Below are positions 28,581-37,523 of a stretch of DNA of 64,000 nucleotides, piece by piece. Made by a program: the position numbers and the translations under genes. Each line of letters opens with the position of its first letter. Position 1 is the stretch's first letter. Below the pieces are notes generated by a model, which did not search any database, was not told the DNA's origin, and worked only from the letters and a program-made list of their open reading frames with translations. The DNA is from Lachnospira multipara ATCC 19207. Its GTDB lineage: Bacteria > Bacillota > Clostridia > Lachnospirales > Lachnospiraceae. The stretch is from NCBI RefSeq assembly GCF_000424105.1, contig NZ_AUJG01000006.1, forward strand, positions 62,001 to 126,000, given 5' to 3'.

Positions 28581-29942
28581 CTATTCTTCTCTTTCTTGCA
28601 TGTCTTTTACTTCGTAAGAAAGCTCTATGGATTCTCCCATTAAGTATCTTTCATAGATCTTTTCCACACGGGAAACTACCTTATCAATGTCCTCGTCCTT
28701 GACATTCATAATTAAAACCACGTACTGAGAGCTATTGTATTTTGTTGAGACATCCGAATTTCTTAGGGCGTCACTTACAGCTGCTTCTAGGGAATTCATG
28801 GCCTTTTTTAAAGTATCCAATTCAATAATCTGATTTCTACCAAGGGTAAATACCACCATCTTGGCGTTTCCTGGATATCTTTTTAAATATCTGCGAACAA
28901 AATTATATATCTTCTTAAAATCGTTATATTCAACCTGAAAAGCACCGTCCCTCGTATCTAGATGACCTTCAATGGTATAGATAATATTTTTCAATTCCAC
29001 GTTACCTTCTCTTGAAGTCTCATCTAAAAACTCATCATATAAATGAGTTCCGTTTTTACCATTTAACTTAACTGTATAAAGGGCCTTATCTGCCTTTCTA
29101 TAGAGCTCTTCAACTATCATTCCATCCTCGGGATATCTAACCACACCGCAGGATATAGTAGCAATATCACGATAACCTAATTCATTGAATTTCTCAATAG
29201 CCTTTTTATTAATTTTTTCGGCTAAATTCTTAATTTTTTTCTCTGATAAAAAAGACATTACGCAGATAATAAATTCATCTCCACCAACTCTAATGGCAAG
29301 GTCTTCCTTATTAATATTCTCAGAGATAATTTTACCTAGGGCGCTAAGGGCCTCATCTCCTGCAACATGTCCATAGGTGTCATTTATCTGCTTGAAATTA
29401 TCAATATCCATCATGAAAATGGTCATCTGCTCGTATTCGTGACATTTTTCAATCCAAAGCTCAACCCCACCACTTCTATTATAGATGCCCGTTAGGTGAT
29501 CAATCTTGGAATCGTTAACTACCTGCTCTATTGTCTCTTCGTTTTTCTCAACCTTATTTTCAAGGCCTTTTCTATATTTAAAGTCCTCAATGACTTTTTT
29601 TACCTTATTTAAAATCAAACTAGCGCTGTAAGGCTTACTAATTACTCCCTCTGCGCCAATTTCCAAACATTCAAGTTCAATGGCGTAATCTCTCTCACTT
29701 GTTAGGAATATAAAAGGAACATTCATCTTGTCCTTGCTTGCCTGAATTACGCGCACTATATCAAAGCCATCAATGCCCGGTAAATAAACGTCAATTAATA
29801 GTAAATCAAAATCTATCTCCTCTGCTAATCTAATAGCATCATGGCTTACTTCTGCAACAACTATTTCGTAATCATCCCCAAGTATTTCTTCTAATGCCTC
29901 AATATCTTCCTCGTCATCATCAACTAACAATATCTTCTTCAT
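28581..29942 (-). CDS. REC-GGDEF diguanylate cyclase with degenerate second GGDEF-like domain
   Basis: A 453-residue response regulator. REC (about 1-120) has VDDDEED, phospho-Asp in LLIDVYLPG and Lys in ISKPYS. The GGDEF domain (about 140-300) has RVGGDEF intact, so it should make cyclic-di-GMP from GTP. The upstream inhibitory site RxxD is NKED, with Arg lost. The last about 135 residues repeat the GGDEF pattern in degenerate form: LRNSDVSTKYNSSQYVVLIM, with NSSQY where GGDEF would stand. This suggests a non-catalytic sensor copy. It is the first gene of the seven-gene unit; ATG follows AGGAGGA. Confidence 0.86.
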   Translation of the reverse strand: MKKILLVDDDEEDIEALEEILGDDYEIVVAEVSHDAIRLAEEIDFDLLLIDVYLPGIDGFDIVRVIQASKDKMNVPFIFLTSERDYAIELECLEIGAEGVISKPYSASLILNKVKKVIEDFKYRKGLENKVEKNEETIEQVVNDSKIDHLTGIYNRSGGVELWIEKCHEYEQMTIFMMDIDNFKQINDTYGHVAGDEALSALGKIISENINKEDLAIRVGGDEFIICVMSFLSEKKIKNLAEKINKKAIEKFNELGYRDIATISCGVVRYPEDGMIVEELYRKADKALYTVKLNGKNGTHLYDEFLDETSREGNVELKNIIYTIEGHLDTRDGAFQVEYNDFKKIYNFVRRYLKRYPGNAKMVVFTLGRNQIIELDTLKKAMNSLEAAVSDALRNSDVSTKYNSSQYVVLIMNVKDEDIDKVVSRVEKIYERYLMGESIELSYEVKDMQEREE

Positions 29943-30151
29943 TGACTAACATCCTCCTGCCCCAATAGCTATGATAACTGTAGTTTCCCTATTATTTAAC
30001 AAATATATATTAACACATTTTTTTGTATCTTAAAAGTAATGTGTCTTATTAATTTATAATCTTGATGAACTCCCTAAAGTTATGGTATATTTTTATATAA
30101 CAATTTTACAAACAACAGTAATAATTTTTATTATTATGGGGATAGAAAGTT

Positions 30152-31906
30152 ATGAACTTTAAACATATAGGGAAATACTTAATTGCAGTAGCAATTATTA
30201 TTATATACATGCTTTGTATTATAAAGCTTGGTTCTAATAAATACGATATTAAAAATGTTTTTCCATTCTATAATATTGATAGTGGATGGACAGTCACAGA
30301 AAATGGGGAGAGTCGAGAAATTGAGAGCCTTTTTAAGGCTAGCATCGGTCTAGTAAATAAGCACGATTCCGTTACAATTACCACAACAATTCCAGATATA
30401 AGCGAGATTGTGTCGCCTTGCATCTCTTTTAAAACAATACTTTCTACAGCTGACGTTTATTTAGATGGCGAGCTTATCTATAGTTATGGCCATAATACTG
30501 AGGATAAAGGCCTTATGGTTAATAAAAGCTACCACTATGTACCTCTGTCAAGTTCAGATAGCGGTAAAACCATAAGCATAGTTATCACAGGTACAGAGAA
30601 TAGCGCATTTTCAAGCTTTTCAAACGTCTATGTAGGAAACATTTCAGATGTCTATAACAAATATATTCAGGTACATAAGATTCCATTTATTATAGGATTT
30701 TTCTTATGTATCTTTGCTCTTGTGCTTTTGGTGCTTTCTACTTATCTAATAAGTTCAAGCCACAAGGATCACAGTATAATTTTCAGCTCCATAATTTCCT
30801 TTCTTTTAGGAGCTTATATTCTTGGCTACAACGACGTTATTATTCTAATTTCTGACCGACTACGTCTTGGAACAGTGCTAGAATACATAACTTTACTTTA
30901 CATGCCAGCGGCTATCATTGGCTTTATTATTACTGATAATATCGGCTTTAACACAGTGGTTACCCGCTTCTTTTTGGCTGTAAATGTTATCTTGCCAACA
31001 ATTTTTGTGATTTTACACTACACTAATATTTGTCACATTTGTAATTTTGTTAGCATATTCCACCTTTTTGCTATGATTGAGGGTTTTGCTAGCCTTTGCC
31101 AATTCATCCTTATCATAATAAGGAAGAAAAAAGACAAAAAGAAACAGATTAATATTGAAAATAGATCTCTCATCCACAGTTATTCAGGGGATGTACTTGC
31201 TATCGGCCTTATGATTTTCATTGCCACAGCAACTTACGAGATTCTAATCTTTAACTATCAGAAATATCTTTCTCCTACTGGAGACAGATTTTCCGTGTCT
31301 GTACTAACTATTGGAGCGATTATATTTGTTATGTCACTATTCCTTAACTTCTTTTTCCATAACATCGATCACTACAATTCAAAGGCCCTTTTTTCTAAGC
31401 TTGAAAATATAGCTTATACCGATGAGTTAACTTCACTAGCTAACAGAGCCTTAAGCGAGAAAGTTTTGGAAAATCTTGAAAAGACCAATGCAAACTACGC
31501 AATTATTAGTATTGACCTTGACCAATTAAAATTAATAAATGACAATTACGGGCACACCTGTGGAGACCGCTATATATCTAACTTCGCCCGTATAATAGAT
31601 GAGGTGTTTATTAACTCAACCATTTCTGCAAGAATCGGCGGAGATGAATTTTTAATAGCCCTAAAGGACGCCGACGAATGGGAATGTAGTTCTCTTTTAT
31701 CCAAATTTGAAACTGCCCTAATCAAGGAAAGTGAAGCTAGTGATGAATTTACTTACAAAGCTTCCTATGGTTTTGCAATTCACAAATCAAAGGATAAAAA
31801 TATTGGATCCCACGAAGTTTACATGCTTGCAGATAAGCGTATGTATGATATGAAGCAGGAACACCATCTAAATTATGATAAAAAAGGAGAGATTGAAAAT
31901 GCTTAA
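30152..31906 (+). CDS. Membrane diguanylate cyclase with extracellular sensor and 7TM region
   Basis: A 584-residue protein. One N-terminal transmembrane helix (about 7-25) precedes an extracellular domain (about 30-170) with a jelly-roll-like look (VYLDGELIYSYG). About seven helices follow (178-400), then a cytoplasmic GGDEF domain (about 415-570) with intact RIGGDEF and IDLDQLKLIND. No RxxD inhibitory site is seen. It belongs to the broad class of 7TM-coupled cyclases common in Lachnospiraceae. The gene overlaps the next, paralogous gene by 8 nt. The ribosome site is weak (GGGGATAGAAAG). Confidence 0.85.
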   Translation: MNFKHIGKYLIAVAIIIIYMLCIIKLGSNKYDIKNVFPFYNIDSGWTVTENGESREIESLFKASIGLVNKHDSVTITTTIPDISEIVSPCISFKTILSTADVYLDGELIYSYGHNTEDKGLMVNKSYHYVPLSSSDSGKTISIVITGTENSAFSSFSNVYVGNISDVYNKYIQVHKIPFIIGFFLCIFALVLLVLSTYLISSSHKDHSIIFSSIISFLLGAYILGYNDVIILISDRLRLGTVLEYITLLYMPAAIIGFIITDNIGFNTVVTRFFLAVNVILPTIFVILHYTNICHICNFVSIFHLFAMIEGFASLCQFILIIIRKKKDKKKQINIENRSLIHSYSGDVLAIGLMIFIATATYEILIFNYQKYLSPTGDRFSVSVLTIGAIIFVMSLFLNFFFHNIDHYNSKALFSKLENIAYTDELTSLANRALSEKVLENLEKTNANYAIISIDLDQLKLINDNYGHTCGDRYISNFARIIDEVFINSTISARIGGDEFLIALKDADEWECSSLLSKFETALIKESEASDEFTYKASYGFAIHKSKDKNIGSHEVYMLADKRMYDMKQEHHLNYDKKGEIENA

Positions 31907-33608
31907 TAAGAAAAATTATCTTTCTATAGCAGTAGCTGCATTTTTACTACTAACAATTCTGTTTGCAGTTTCATACTCTCTATCTTACAACCCCCTTGGG
32001 ATTACTTGCTATTTAGATAGTCCATGGACTGTAAATTATAATGATAAAACTTACACAGACATGAATTTTAAAAACATTAACGATTTAACTGCTAATGGCT
32101 TTATAAAAAAGGACGTAATTAGCCTTACTACTAATTTAGAGGATGTTAATGTGGATTTTCCATGTCTCTTTTTTACAAGTAAATACTCTGCTTTTATCGT
32201 TAGTTTAACTAACCTTAAGGATGGCACAAGCTTTGATATCTATTCTTATGACTATGATAGATATAAAGATTCTGACTTTGTAGGCTGCGATTATCACCTA
32301 ATTAACTTGCCTGAGGATTATGAAAATTACGAGTTAACCATTACTATTTACGTTAACTCTGACACTGAGGCTCTACCTATATCAATGCCTACACTTTCAA
32401 CTTATCACAACCAGATTAATTCCTATATTAACGACCATATTTATGCTCTTTGTATAGGTATATTTGCTGTGGTCTTTGGAATTTCTTTCCTATTTATTTC
32501 ACTTATGTTTATAGGAATTTCCAAAAATTCAAAGATAGAAATCTTAACTGGCCTTTTCTGCCTAGACATTGGTATTTGGCTTCTTAGTTATTACGGACTT
32601 CTAGATTTCTTCTACGAATCTAGAAACACAACTTTCATGTCTTATATAACTATGTTTTTAATTTTACCAATTACATATTTAATAATTGACACAGTGCATC
32701 CAGCAAAAAATAAGCTGTTTTTTTCAGCCGTCAGTTTTATTAACATTTTCATACCAATTGAACTTGTAATGTTGCATCTTAATAGGACTGTGTACTTTAA
32801 CGAGTCCAGGGGCATCTTCTTTATCACTGCCCTAATCACTTTCTTAATTCTTACTAATTATCTTGTTAATGATATTAAGACGATTCACAAAACTAGAACC
32901 TTTAAGAGTGCCTCTAACAGATTGCAGCTCTATGGTTTATTCTGTTTTGCTTGGTGCGGAATTTTTGAAATTGCAACGGTTAGCCTACACATTTTTTCTG
33001 AAGACATAAATTTGATTATTAAAAATATAACTCTGCCTACAGGTATTGCTATTTATATAGGCACTGTTATCTTTAACTACATTATCTTCTCCACAGAAGG
33101 TCTTGCTAGAGTTCAGCAGTATAACAAGCTTAAGGAAATGGCCTATGTTGATGTTTTAACTAAGCTTCCAAACCGCGCCGTTAGTGATTATTTAATGAAG
33201 CGCTATGGTAATTCTACTAGCAACTACTGCATCATCAGTATTGATATTAACGGCCTTAAATCTGTAAATGATACTTATGGACATACAGAAGGAGACCGTC
33301 TTATTAAGGACTTCGCCAACTGTCTTTCTGAAAATTTTGAAGACGTTGGTGTCTGCACTCGAATGGGTGGCGACGAATTCCTTATTTATATTGATACTAT
33401 TAAGGAAGTAGATTTAAAGAAACGTCTTATAAATCTTGAGGAAAGCTACTCAAGTCTTGATGAGGACAATGAAAAGGGAATCAGACACAGCTTTGCCTAT
33501 GGTTATGCCTTTAAGAATAATTTGGAAAATCCATCTCCTCATACCGTCTACATGGTTGCAGATCAGTTGATGTACGATATGAAGAGAAAACAGCATGAGC
33601 AGAGGTAG
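31899..33608 (+). CDS. Membrane diguanylate cyclase, paralogue of the preceding gene
   Basis: A 569-residue protein with the same order as its neighbour: N-terminal helix, extracellular domain (about 30-180), about seven helices (190-400) and a GGDEF domain with intact RMGGDEF and SIDINGLKSVND. The RxxD site is absent here too. ATG 31899 follows AAAGGAGA; the longer frame would start inside the upstream gene. It overlaps the previous stop by 8 nt (ATGCTTAA), so the pair is co-translated. The extracellular domains differ strongly, suggesting two signals feeding one second messenger after tandem duplication. Confidence 0.85.
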   Translation: MLNKKNYLSIAVAAFLLLTILFAVSYSLSYNPLGITCYLDSPWTVNYNDKTYTDMNFKNINDLTANGFIKKDVISLTTNLEDVNVDFPCLFFTSKYSAFIVSLTNLKDGTSFDIYSYDYDRYKDSDFVGCDYHLINLPEDYENYELTITIYVNSDTEALPISMPTLSTYHNQINSYINDHIYALCIGIFAVVFGISFLFISLMFIGISKNSKIEILTGLFCLDIGIWLLSYYGLLDFFYESRNTTFMSYITMFLILPITYLIIDTVHPAKNKLFFSAVSFINIFIPIELVMLHLNRTVYFNESRGIFFITALITFLILTNYLVNDIKTIHKTRTFKSASNRLQLYGLFCFAWCGIFEIATVSLHIFSEDINLIIKNITLPTGIAIYIGTVIFNYIIFSTEGLARVQQYNKLKEMAYVDVLTKLPNRAVSDYLMKRYGNSTSNYCIISIDINGLKSVNDTYGHTEGDRLIKDFANCLSENFEDVGVCTRMGGDEFLIYIDTIKEVDLKKRLINLEESYSSLDEDNEKGIRHSFAYGYAFKNNLENPSPHTVYMVADQLMYDMKRKQHEQR

Positions 33609-33652
33609 GACTAGATGAGATAGAGCTGCAGTTTGCGGTGGATTGTAAATTT

Positions 33653-33872
33653 AAGTGTACAAAAACTTCTATTCTTATTATGAAGTTCTGTACAAAAGAT
33701 TATGAAAAATTTCCACTTGACTTTGCTATTAGTTTTGTGATAAATTAGACGCTGTCGATTAAACGCGCCTACAATTGTTTAAACGAACACAATTCAATAA
33801 GGTATTTATTGGAAACTATGCATTTCTTTGCAGGAACAACACTTGTTAATTACGATATTAATAAATGTTGTT
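33653..33872 (+). promoter_or_regulatory. Upstream region of the DUF2798 gene with two inverted repeats
   Basis: TGTACAAAAACTTC and GAAGTTCTGTACA form an imperfect inverted repeat (about 33653-33695). A possible promoter is TTGACT (33717) with TAAATT (33741), spacer 18. Just before the ribosome site, 33835-33849 pairs with 33858-33872 over 15 positions with one mismatch and one wobble; this AU-rich hairpin could shield translation. No coding sequence is seen in 33609-33893. Confidence 0.4.
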
Positions 33873-33893
33873 TTTGAAAGGAGTGCTATTTTT

Positions 33894-34394
33894 ATGCCAA
33901 AAACTAAATTTCAAGATTTTATTTTCACATTAATCATGGTTTTCGTTATGGTTTATGCCATGGTAGTTTACAACATCGCAGGTGATAAGGGCGGCCTTAC
34001 ACTTGAATGTTTCAGACTTGCAGTATTTGAATTACCTATTATGATTCCTATTGGTTTCATCTTAGAATTCTTTATCATTGGTAACTTATCTAAAATGGTT
34101 GTATTTAGACACTTAACACCAGCTGATAAACCAATCGTAATTACATTCTTTATTTCAGGTGTTACAGTTGCTATGATGTGTCCAGTAATGAGTGGTGTTG
34201 CTTCAGTATTATTTAAAGGTTGTTCACTTAGTACATTCTTTACTACATGGATTGGCCTTACAGCCCACAACTTACCAATGGCTTTCTTCTGGCAGTTTAT
34301 GTATGCTGGACCATTCGTAAGATTAGTATTTAAGAGAATTTGTTTACCAATTATGTCATTAGGCAAGAAGAGCGAAGCAGAAGTTGCTGCGTAA
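33894..34394 (+). CDS. DUF2798 family membrane protein
   Basis: A 166-residue integral membrane protein with four predicted helices in two similar halves (about 8-30, 45-68, 83-108, 118-140) and charged connecting loops. Each half has the DUF2798 pattern: a helix with small residues followed by Gly/Pro-rich turns. It has no known function. ATG 33894 follows GAAAGGAGTG; the longer frame begins upstream without a ribosome site. It is monocistronic, with a strong terminator after it and a hairpin in its leader. Confidence 0.72.
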   Translation: MPKTKFQDFIFTLIMVFVMVYAMVVYNIAGDKGGLTLECFRLAVFELPIMIPIGFILEFFIIGNLSKMVVFRHLTPADKPIVITFFISGVTVAMMCPVMSGVASVLFKGCSLSTFFTTWIGLTAHNLPMAFFWQFMYAGPFVRLVFKRICLPIMSLGKKSEAEVAA

Positions 34395-34459
34395 TATATA
34401 GAAAAGCGCTAGTTAGCAGGGTCGTAGAATGACCACTGCAGCGTAAACATTGAATTTAT

Positions 34460-34498
34460 AGAAGGCTATAATCCTTTGGATTATGGCCTTCTTTTTTT
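34460..34498 (+). terminator. Terminator after the DUF2798 gene
   Basis: AGAAGGCTATAATCC pairs with GGATTATGGCCTTCT (one wobble) around a TTT loop, followed by seven Ts. Confidence 0.92.
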
Positions 34499-34499
34499 A

Positions 34500-34683
34500 T
34501 TAGTGACGCAACTGGTCTACGACGGTTGCTAGTGATGCTGGTGGGCGGGAAATCACTGTAGCTGATAGGGATTGCAGTATCTGGAGGAAAAAGCTGAAGT
34601 TAGCGGGGATTTCAGTTGCTGGTGGGATTGATTCAATCTTTTTATGCTATTTTGGAAATGTTGACCTAGCGAGAAAATAACTA
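34500..34683. other. Non-coding G-rich stretch with degenerate repeats
   Basis: No gene is visible. The stretch is richer in G than its surroundings and contains loosely similar segments such as GCTGATAGGGATTGCAG and GTTAGCGGGGATTTCAG. It may be a decayed intergenic repeat. Confidence 0.35.
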
Positions 34684-34728
34684 CAAAAAAGCAGGGTCAG
34701 ATAAGAGACGACTTATCTAATCCTGCTT
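34684..34728 (-). terminator. Terminator after the DUF1846 gene
   Basis: On the minus strand AGCAGG and CTTATC/GATAAG segments form an imperfect stem around 34691-34727, followed by a run of Ts. It lies 30 nt past the stop of the DUF1846 gene. Confidence 0.75.
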
Positions 34729-34757
34729 TATATGGGCTTATGCCCTAATTAAAATTC

Positions 34758-36239
34758 TTACTTATGGAATAACTTCTTTGTCTGATATACAGGCTGGCAT
34801 GTTAAGTTGATTCCTAACTTCTTAAATGTGCTTACATCTACTGGTGAAAGGATTACAGATGAGTGAACCTCTGTGCCCTTAAGTTTTGAGAGTTGGTCGA
34901 GGGCCTTCTGTGCATTTTCATCATTCTTAGCACAAATTGTAAGTGCGATTAAGATTTCTTCGATATGCATTCTTGGATTGTGGTTTCCAAGTCTTTCCAC
35001 CTTTAACTGCTGTAATGGCTCGATAACATCTGGTGAGATGAGCTTAACTGAGTCATCAAGGCCAGCAAGCTTCTTTAAAGCGTTAAGTAACATTGCAGAA
35101 GATGCACCAAGAAGTGTTGATGTCTTACCTGTAATGATTTCGCCTGTTTCAAGCTCGATTGCTGCAGCTGGTTCTCCTGTGATTTCAGCCTTTGTATTAG
35201 CGGCTGCAACTACTGGACGATCTGCAACTGTGATACCGCTCTTCTCCATGAGAAGCTCAATCTTATCAACGATTTCCTGACTTCCGTTACCCTTTCTTAA
35301 ATCGCAAAGTGCTGTGAAGTAACGTCTAATAATTTCCTGATTAGAAGCGGCCTTTGTGTTCTCGTCGTTAACGATACAGTAGCCTGCCATATTAACACCC
35401 ATATCTGTAGGTGACTTGTATGGTGATTCGCCATAAATCTTCTTAAACATACCATTAAGAACTGGGAATACCTCTACGTCTCTATTATAGTTAACTGTTG
35501 TCTTGCCATAAGCTTCAAGGTGCCATGGGTCGATCATGTTAACATCATTTAAATCAGCTGTTGCTGCTTCATAAGCTAAGTTTACAGGATGGTTAAGAGG
35601 AATATTCCAAATTGGGAATGTCTCGTACTTAGCATATCCTGCCTCAATGCCCTTCTGATGCTCATGATAGAGCTGTGAAAGACATGTTGCCATCTTACCA
35701 GAACCAGGACCAGGGGCTGTAACAACTACAAGTGAGCGCTTTGTCTCGATATAATCGTTCTTTCCGAAACCTTCATCACTTAAGATGTGAGGTACATTTC
35801 CTGGGTAACCAGCGATTGGATAGTGTCTATAAACCTTAAGGCCAAGGCCCTCAAGTCTCTTCTGATAAGCAATAGCACTTTCCTGTCCTGCAAATCTTGT
35901 TAAGACAACAGAACCTACATAAAGGCCATAGCCTCTAAATGCATCTATAAGTCTAAGGACGTCCATATCATAAGTGATACCAAGGTCGCCTCTTACTTTA
36001 TTCTTCTCAATATCGTTAGCATTAATAACGATTACGATTTCAACATCATCCTTAATCTGAGTTAACATTCTAATCTTAGAATCTGCCTCAAATCCAGGTA
36101 AAACTCTCATTGCATGATAATCATCGAAAAGCTTTCCACCAAACTCCAAGTAGAGCTTTCCGCCAAAATGACTGATACGTTCCTTGATGTGTTCTGACTG
36201 CATCTTAAGATACTTTTCATTATCAAATCCGATCTTCAT
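34758..36239 (-). CDS. DUF1846 family protein
   Basis: A 493-residue cytoplasmic protein that matches the DUF1846 family along its length: the N-terminal KIGFDNEKYLKMQSEHI, the glycine-rich VVTAPGPGSGKMATCLSQ near residue 175 (a P-loop-like nucleotide site), FPIWNIPLNHPVN and the PTDMGVNMAG motif. Structures of the family show a two-domain Rossmann-like fold, but no reaction is established. ATG follows AAGAAAGG. A promoter (TTGCAG-17-TAATAT) lies upstream, divergent from the thiamine operon. No functional link with thiamine is implied by the sequence. Confidence 0.9.
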   Translation of the reverse strand: MKIGFDNEKYLKMQSEHIKERISHFGGKLYLEFGGKLFDDYHAMRVLPGFEADSKIRMLTQIKDDVEIVIVINANDIEKNKVRGDLGITYDMDVLRLIDAFRGYGLYVGSVVLTRFAGQESAIAYQKRLEGLGLKVYRHYPIAGYPGNVPHILSDEGFGKNDYIETKRSLVVVTAPGPGSGKMATCLSQLYHEHQKGIEAGYAKYETFPIWNIPLNHPVNLAYEAATADLNDVNMIDPWHLEAYGKTTVNYNRDVEVFPVLNGMFKKIYGESPYKSPTDMGVNMAGYCIVNDENTKAASNQEIIRRYFTALCDLRKGNGSQEIVDKIELLMEKSGITVADRPVVAAANTKAEITGEPAAAIELETGEIITGKTSTLLGASSAMLLNALKKLAGLDDSVKLISPDVIEPLQQLKVERLGNHNPRMHIEEILIALTICAKNDENAQKALDQLSKLKGTEVHSSVILSPVDVSTFKKLGINLTCQPVYQTKKLFHK

Positions 36240-36281
36240 AAAAATTACCTTTCTTAAACTCCAACATATTATTACTTTATT

Positions 36282-36310
36282 ATATTAATCTTTCCCCAAA
36301 ATTTCTGCAA
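36282..36310 (-). promoter_or_regulatory. Promoter of the DUF1846 gene
   Basis: On the minus strand TTGCAG (36310-36305) and TAATAT (36287-36282) are 17 nt apart, about 45 nt before the start codon. Confidence 0.6.
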
Positions 36311-36368
36311 GTATTTTAGTACTTTAGCACTATATCTTTTTAGGCACATTTACAATATAATCGATATG

Positions 36369-36392
36369 TTGATTAAATGTACATTTAATCAA
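36369..36392. promoter_or_regulatory. Perfect 24-nt palindrome, candidate operator
   Basis: TTGATTAAATGT is followed directly by its exact reverse complement. It lies between the DUF1846 promoter and the TPP riboswitch, immediately upstream of a TATACT -10 (36400-36405), so a bound dimer could control the thi promoter. Confidence 0.6.
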
Positions 36393-36405
36393 TAAATTTT
36401 ATACT

Positions 36406-36496
36406 AATGGGAGCTGATAATACATTCGGCTGAGAGGAAGTGTAGACACTTCGACCGTAAACCTGATTTGGATAATGCCAACGTAGGGAAGATCTA
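36406..36496 (+). ncRNA. Thiamine pyrophosphate (TPP) riboswitch
   Basis: The THI-box core is clear: CTGAGA near 36430, ACCTGATTTGGATAATGCCA near 36461 and ACGTAGGGAAG just after it. The variable arm GAAGTGTAGACACTTC forms a hairpin. It precedes thiD-thiC-thiT and is followed by a terminator, so thiamine pyrophosphate binding should stop transcription of the operon. Confidence 0.96.
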
Positions 36497-36500
36497 TTCG

Positions 36501-36526
36501 CGTCGTCCATTGGATGACGTTTTTTT
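36501..36526 (+). terminator. Riboswitch expression-platform terminator
   Basis: CGTCGTCC pairs with GGATGACG (one wobble) around a 3-nt loop, followed by seven Ts. It is 45 nt upstream of thiD and is the likely regulated attenuator. Confidence 0.9.
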
Positions 36527-36571
36527 ATTTTTACTACAAGTCATTAAATTAACTCCCTAGAAAGAAATACT

Positions 36572-37408
36572 ATGAATAAAGACAAAACAATTGAAAAGAA
36601 AAAGATTCCGTGCGCTCTTACTATTGCCGGCAGCGACTGCTCTGGTGGCGCAGGAATACAAGCAGACATTAAAACCATGCTATCTCTTGGAGTTTATGCA
36701 TCAAGCATTATTACTTCACTTACGGCACAAAACACCTTAGGAGTAAGAGATATTTTTAATTTAACGAGACATTTTCTTAATGAGCAATTCGACGCAGTCT
36801 TTACAGACATCTACCCTGATGCCGTCAAGATTGGCATGGTTTCTAATAAGGAAATCGTAGAGGGCATCGTAGAAAATCTTAAAAAATACAAGGCGAAGAA
36901 AATCGTCGTTGACCCAGTAATGGTCTCAACTTCCGGTTCTGTACTTTTGCAGGAGGACGCAATTTCCATCTTAGTAAATGAGCTCATCCCCCTTGCAACT
37001 GTGATTACGCCTAACATTCCAGAGGCCTCTAAGCTTTCTGGCCTTGAGATAAAGAACCGAGAGGACATGATTAAGGCGGCTTACCTAATTGATGAGAACT
37101 ACTCAAAGAAATCTAATGGCAGACCTGCCATCCTAATTAAGGGTGGTCACAGCATTGAGGATGCTAACGATTTGCTTCTATATAATGGAGAGCTTACTTG
37201 GTTTGAAAATGAGCGTATCCACAACGACAACACTCACGGAACGGGATGCACCCTTTCAAGTGCTATTGCAAGTTACCTAAGTCTTGGCTACGACTTAAAA
37301 GAGGCAATTAAGCATGCAAAGGAATATATTACAAATGCTCTAAAGTGCGATTTTGACTTAGGTGCGGGAAGTGGACCACTTAATCACGCTTGGAAAATTA
37401 CAGCTTAA
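36572..37408 (+). CDS. thiD: Hydroxymethylpyrimidine (phosphate) kinase
   Basis: A 278-residue ribokinase-fold enzyme that phosphorylates HMP and HMP-phosphate to HMP-pyrophosphate for thiamine synthesis. Motifs are TIAGSDCSGGAGIQADIK, DPVMVSTSG and the catalytic NTHGTGCTLSSAIAS. The N-terminus carries a short Lys-rich extension (KDKTIEKKKIP). ATG follows AAAGAAA weakly. It is the first gene after the TPP riboswitch, 115 nt before thiC. No ThiE or ThiG is present here, so coupling to the thiazole must be encoded elsewhere. Confidence 0.95.
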   Translation: MNKDKTIEKKKIPCALTIAGSDCSGGAGIQADIKTMLSLGVYASSIITSLTAQNTLGVRDIFNLTRHFLNEQFDAVFTDIYPDAVKIGMVSNKEIVEGIVENLKKYKAKKIVVDPVMVSTSGSVLLQEDAISILVNELIPLATVITPNIPEASKLSGLEIKNREDMIKAAYLIDENYSKKSNGRPAILIKGGHSIEDANDLLLYNGELTWFENERIHNDNTHGTGCTLSSAIASYLSLGYDLKEAIKHAKEYITNALKCDFDLGAGSGPLNHAWKITA

Positions 37409-37523
37409 TTTTGAACAAATCGGACATGAAAAATCAGTTTGTTTTTTTAATTAATCAGGCATTATTAATTTTGTAAAAATACGACATATATAGATTACTA
37501 AAAAAGAGAGAGAAGGAAATTTT

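Noticed and set aside
34500-34683. Decayed gene
   Set aside because: All frames are short and no protein motif is visible; only loose G-rich repeats remain.
36406-36526. Second riboswitch, c-di-GMP riboswitch or T-box elsewhere
   Set aside because: Apart from the TPP element, no conserved riboswitch core was seen in the intergenic regions, including those upstream of the GGDEF genes.
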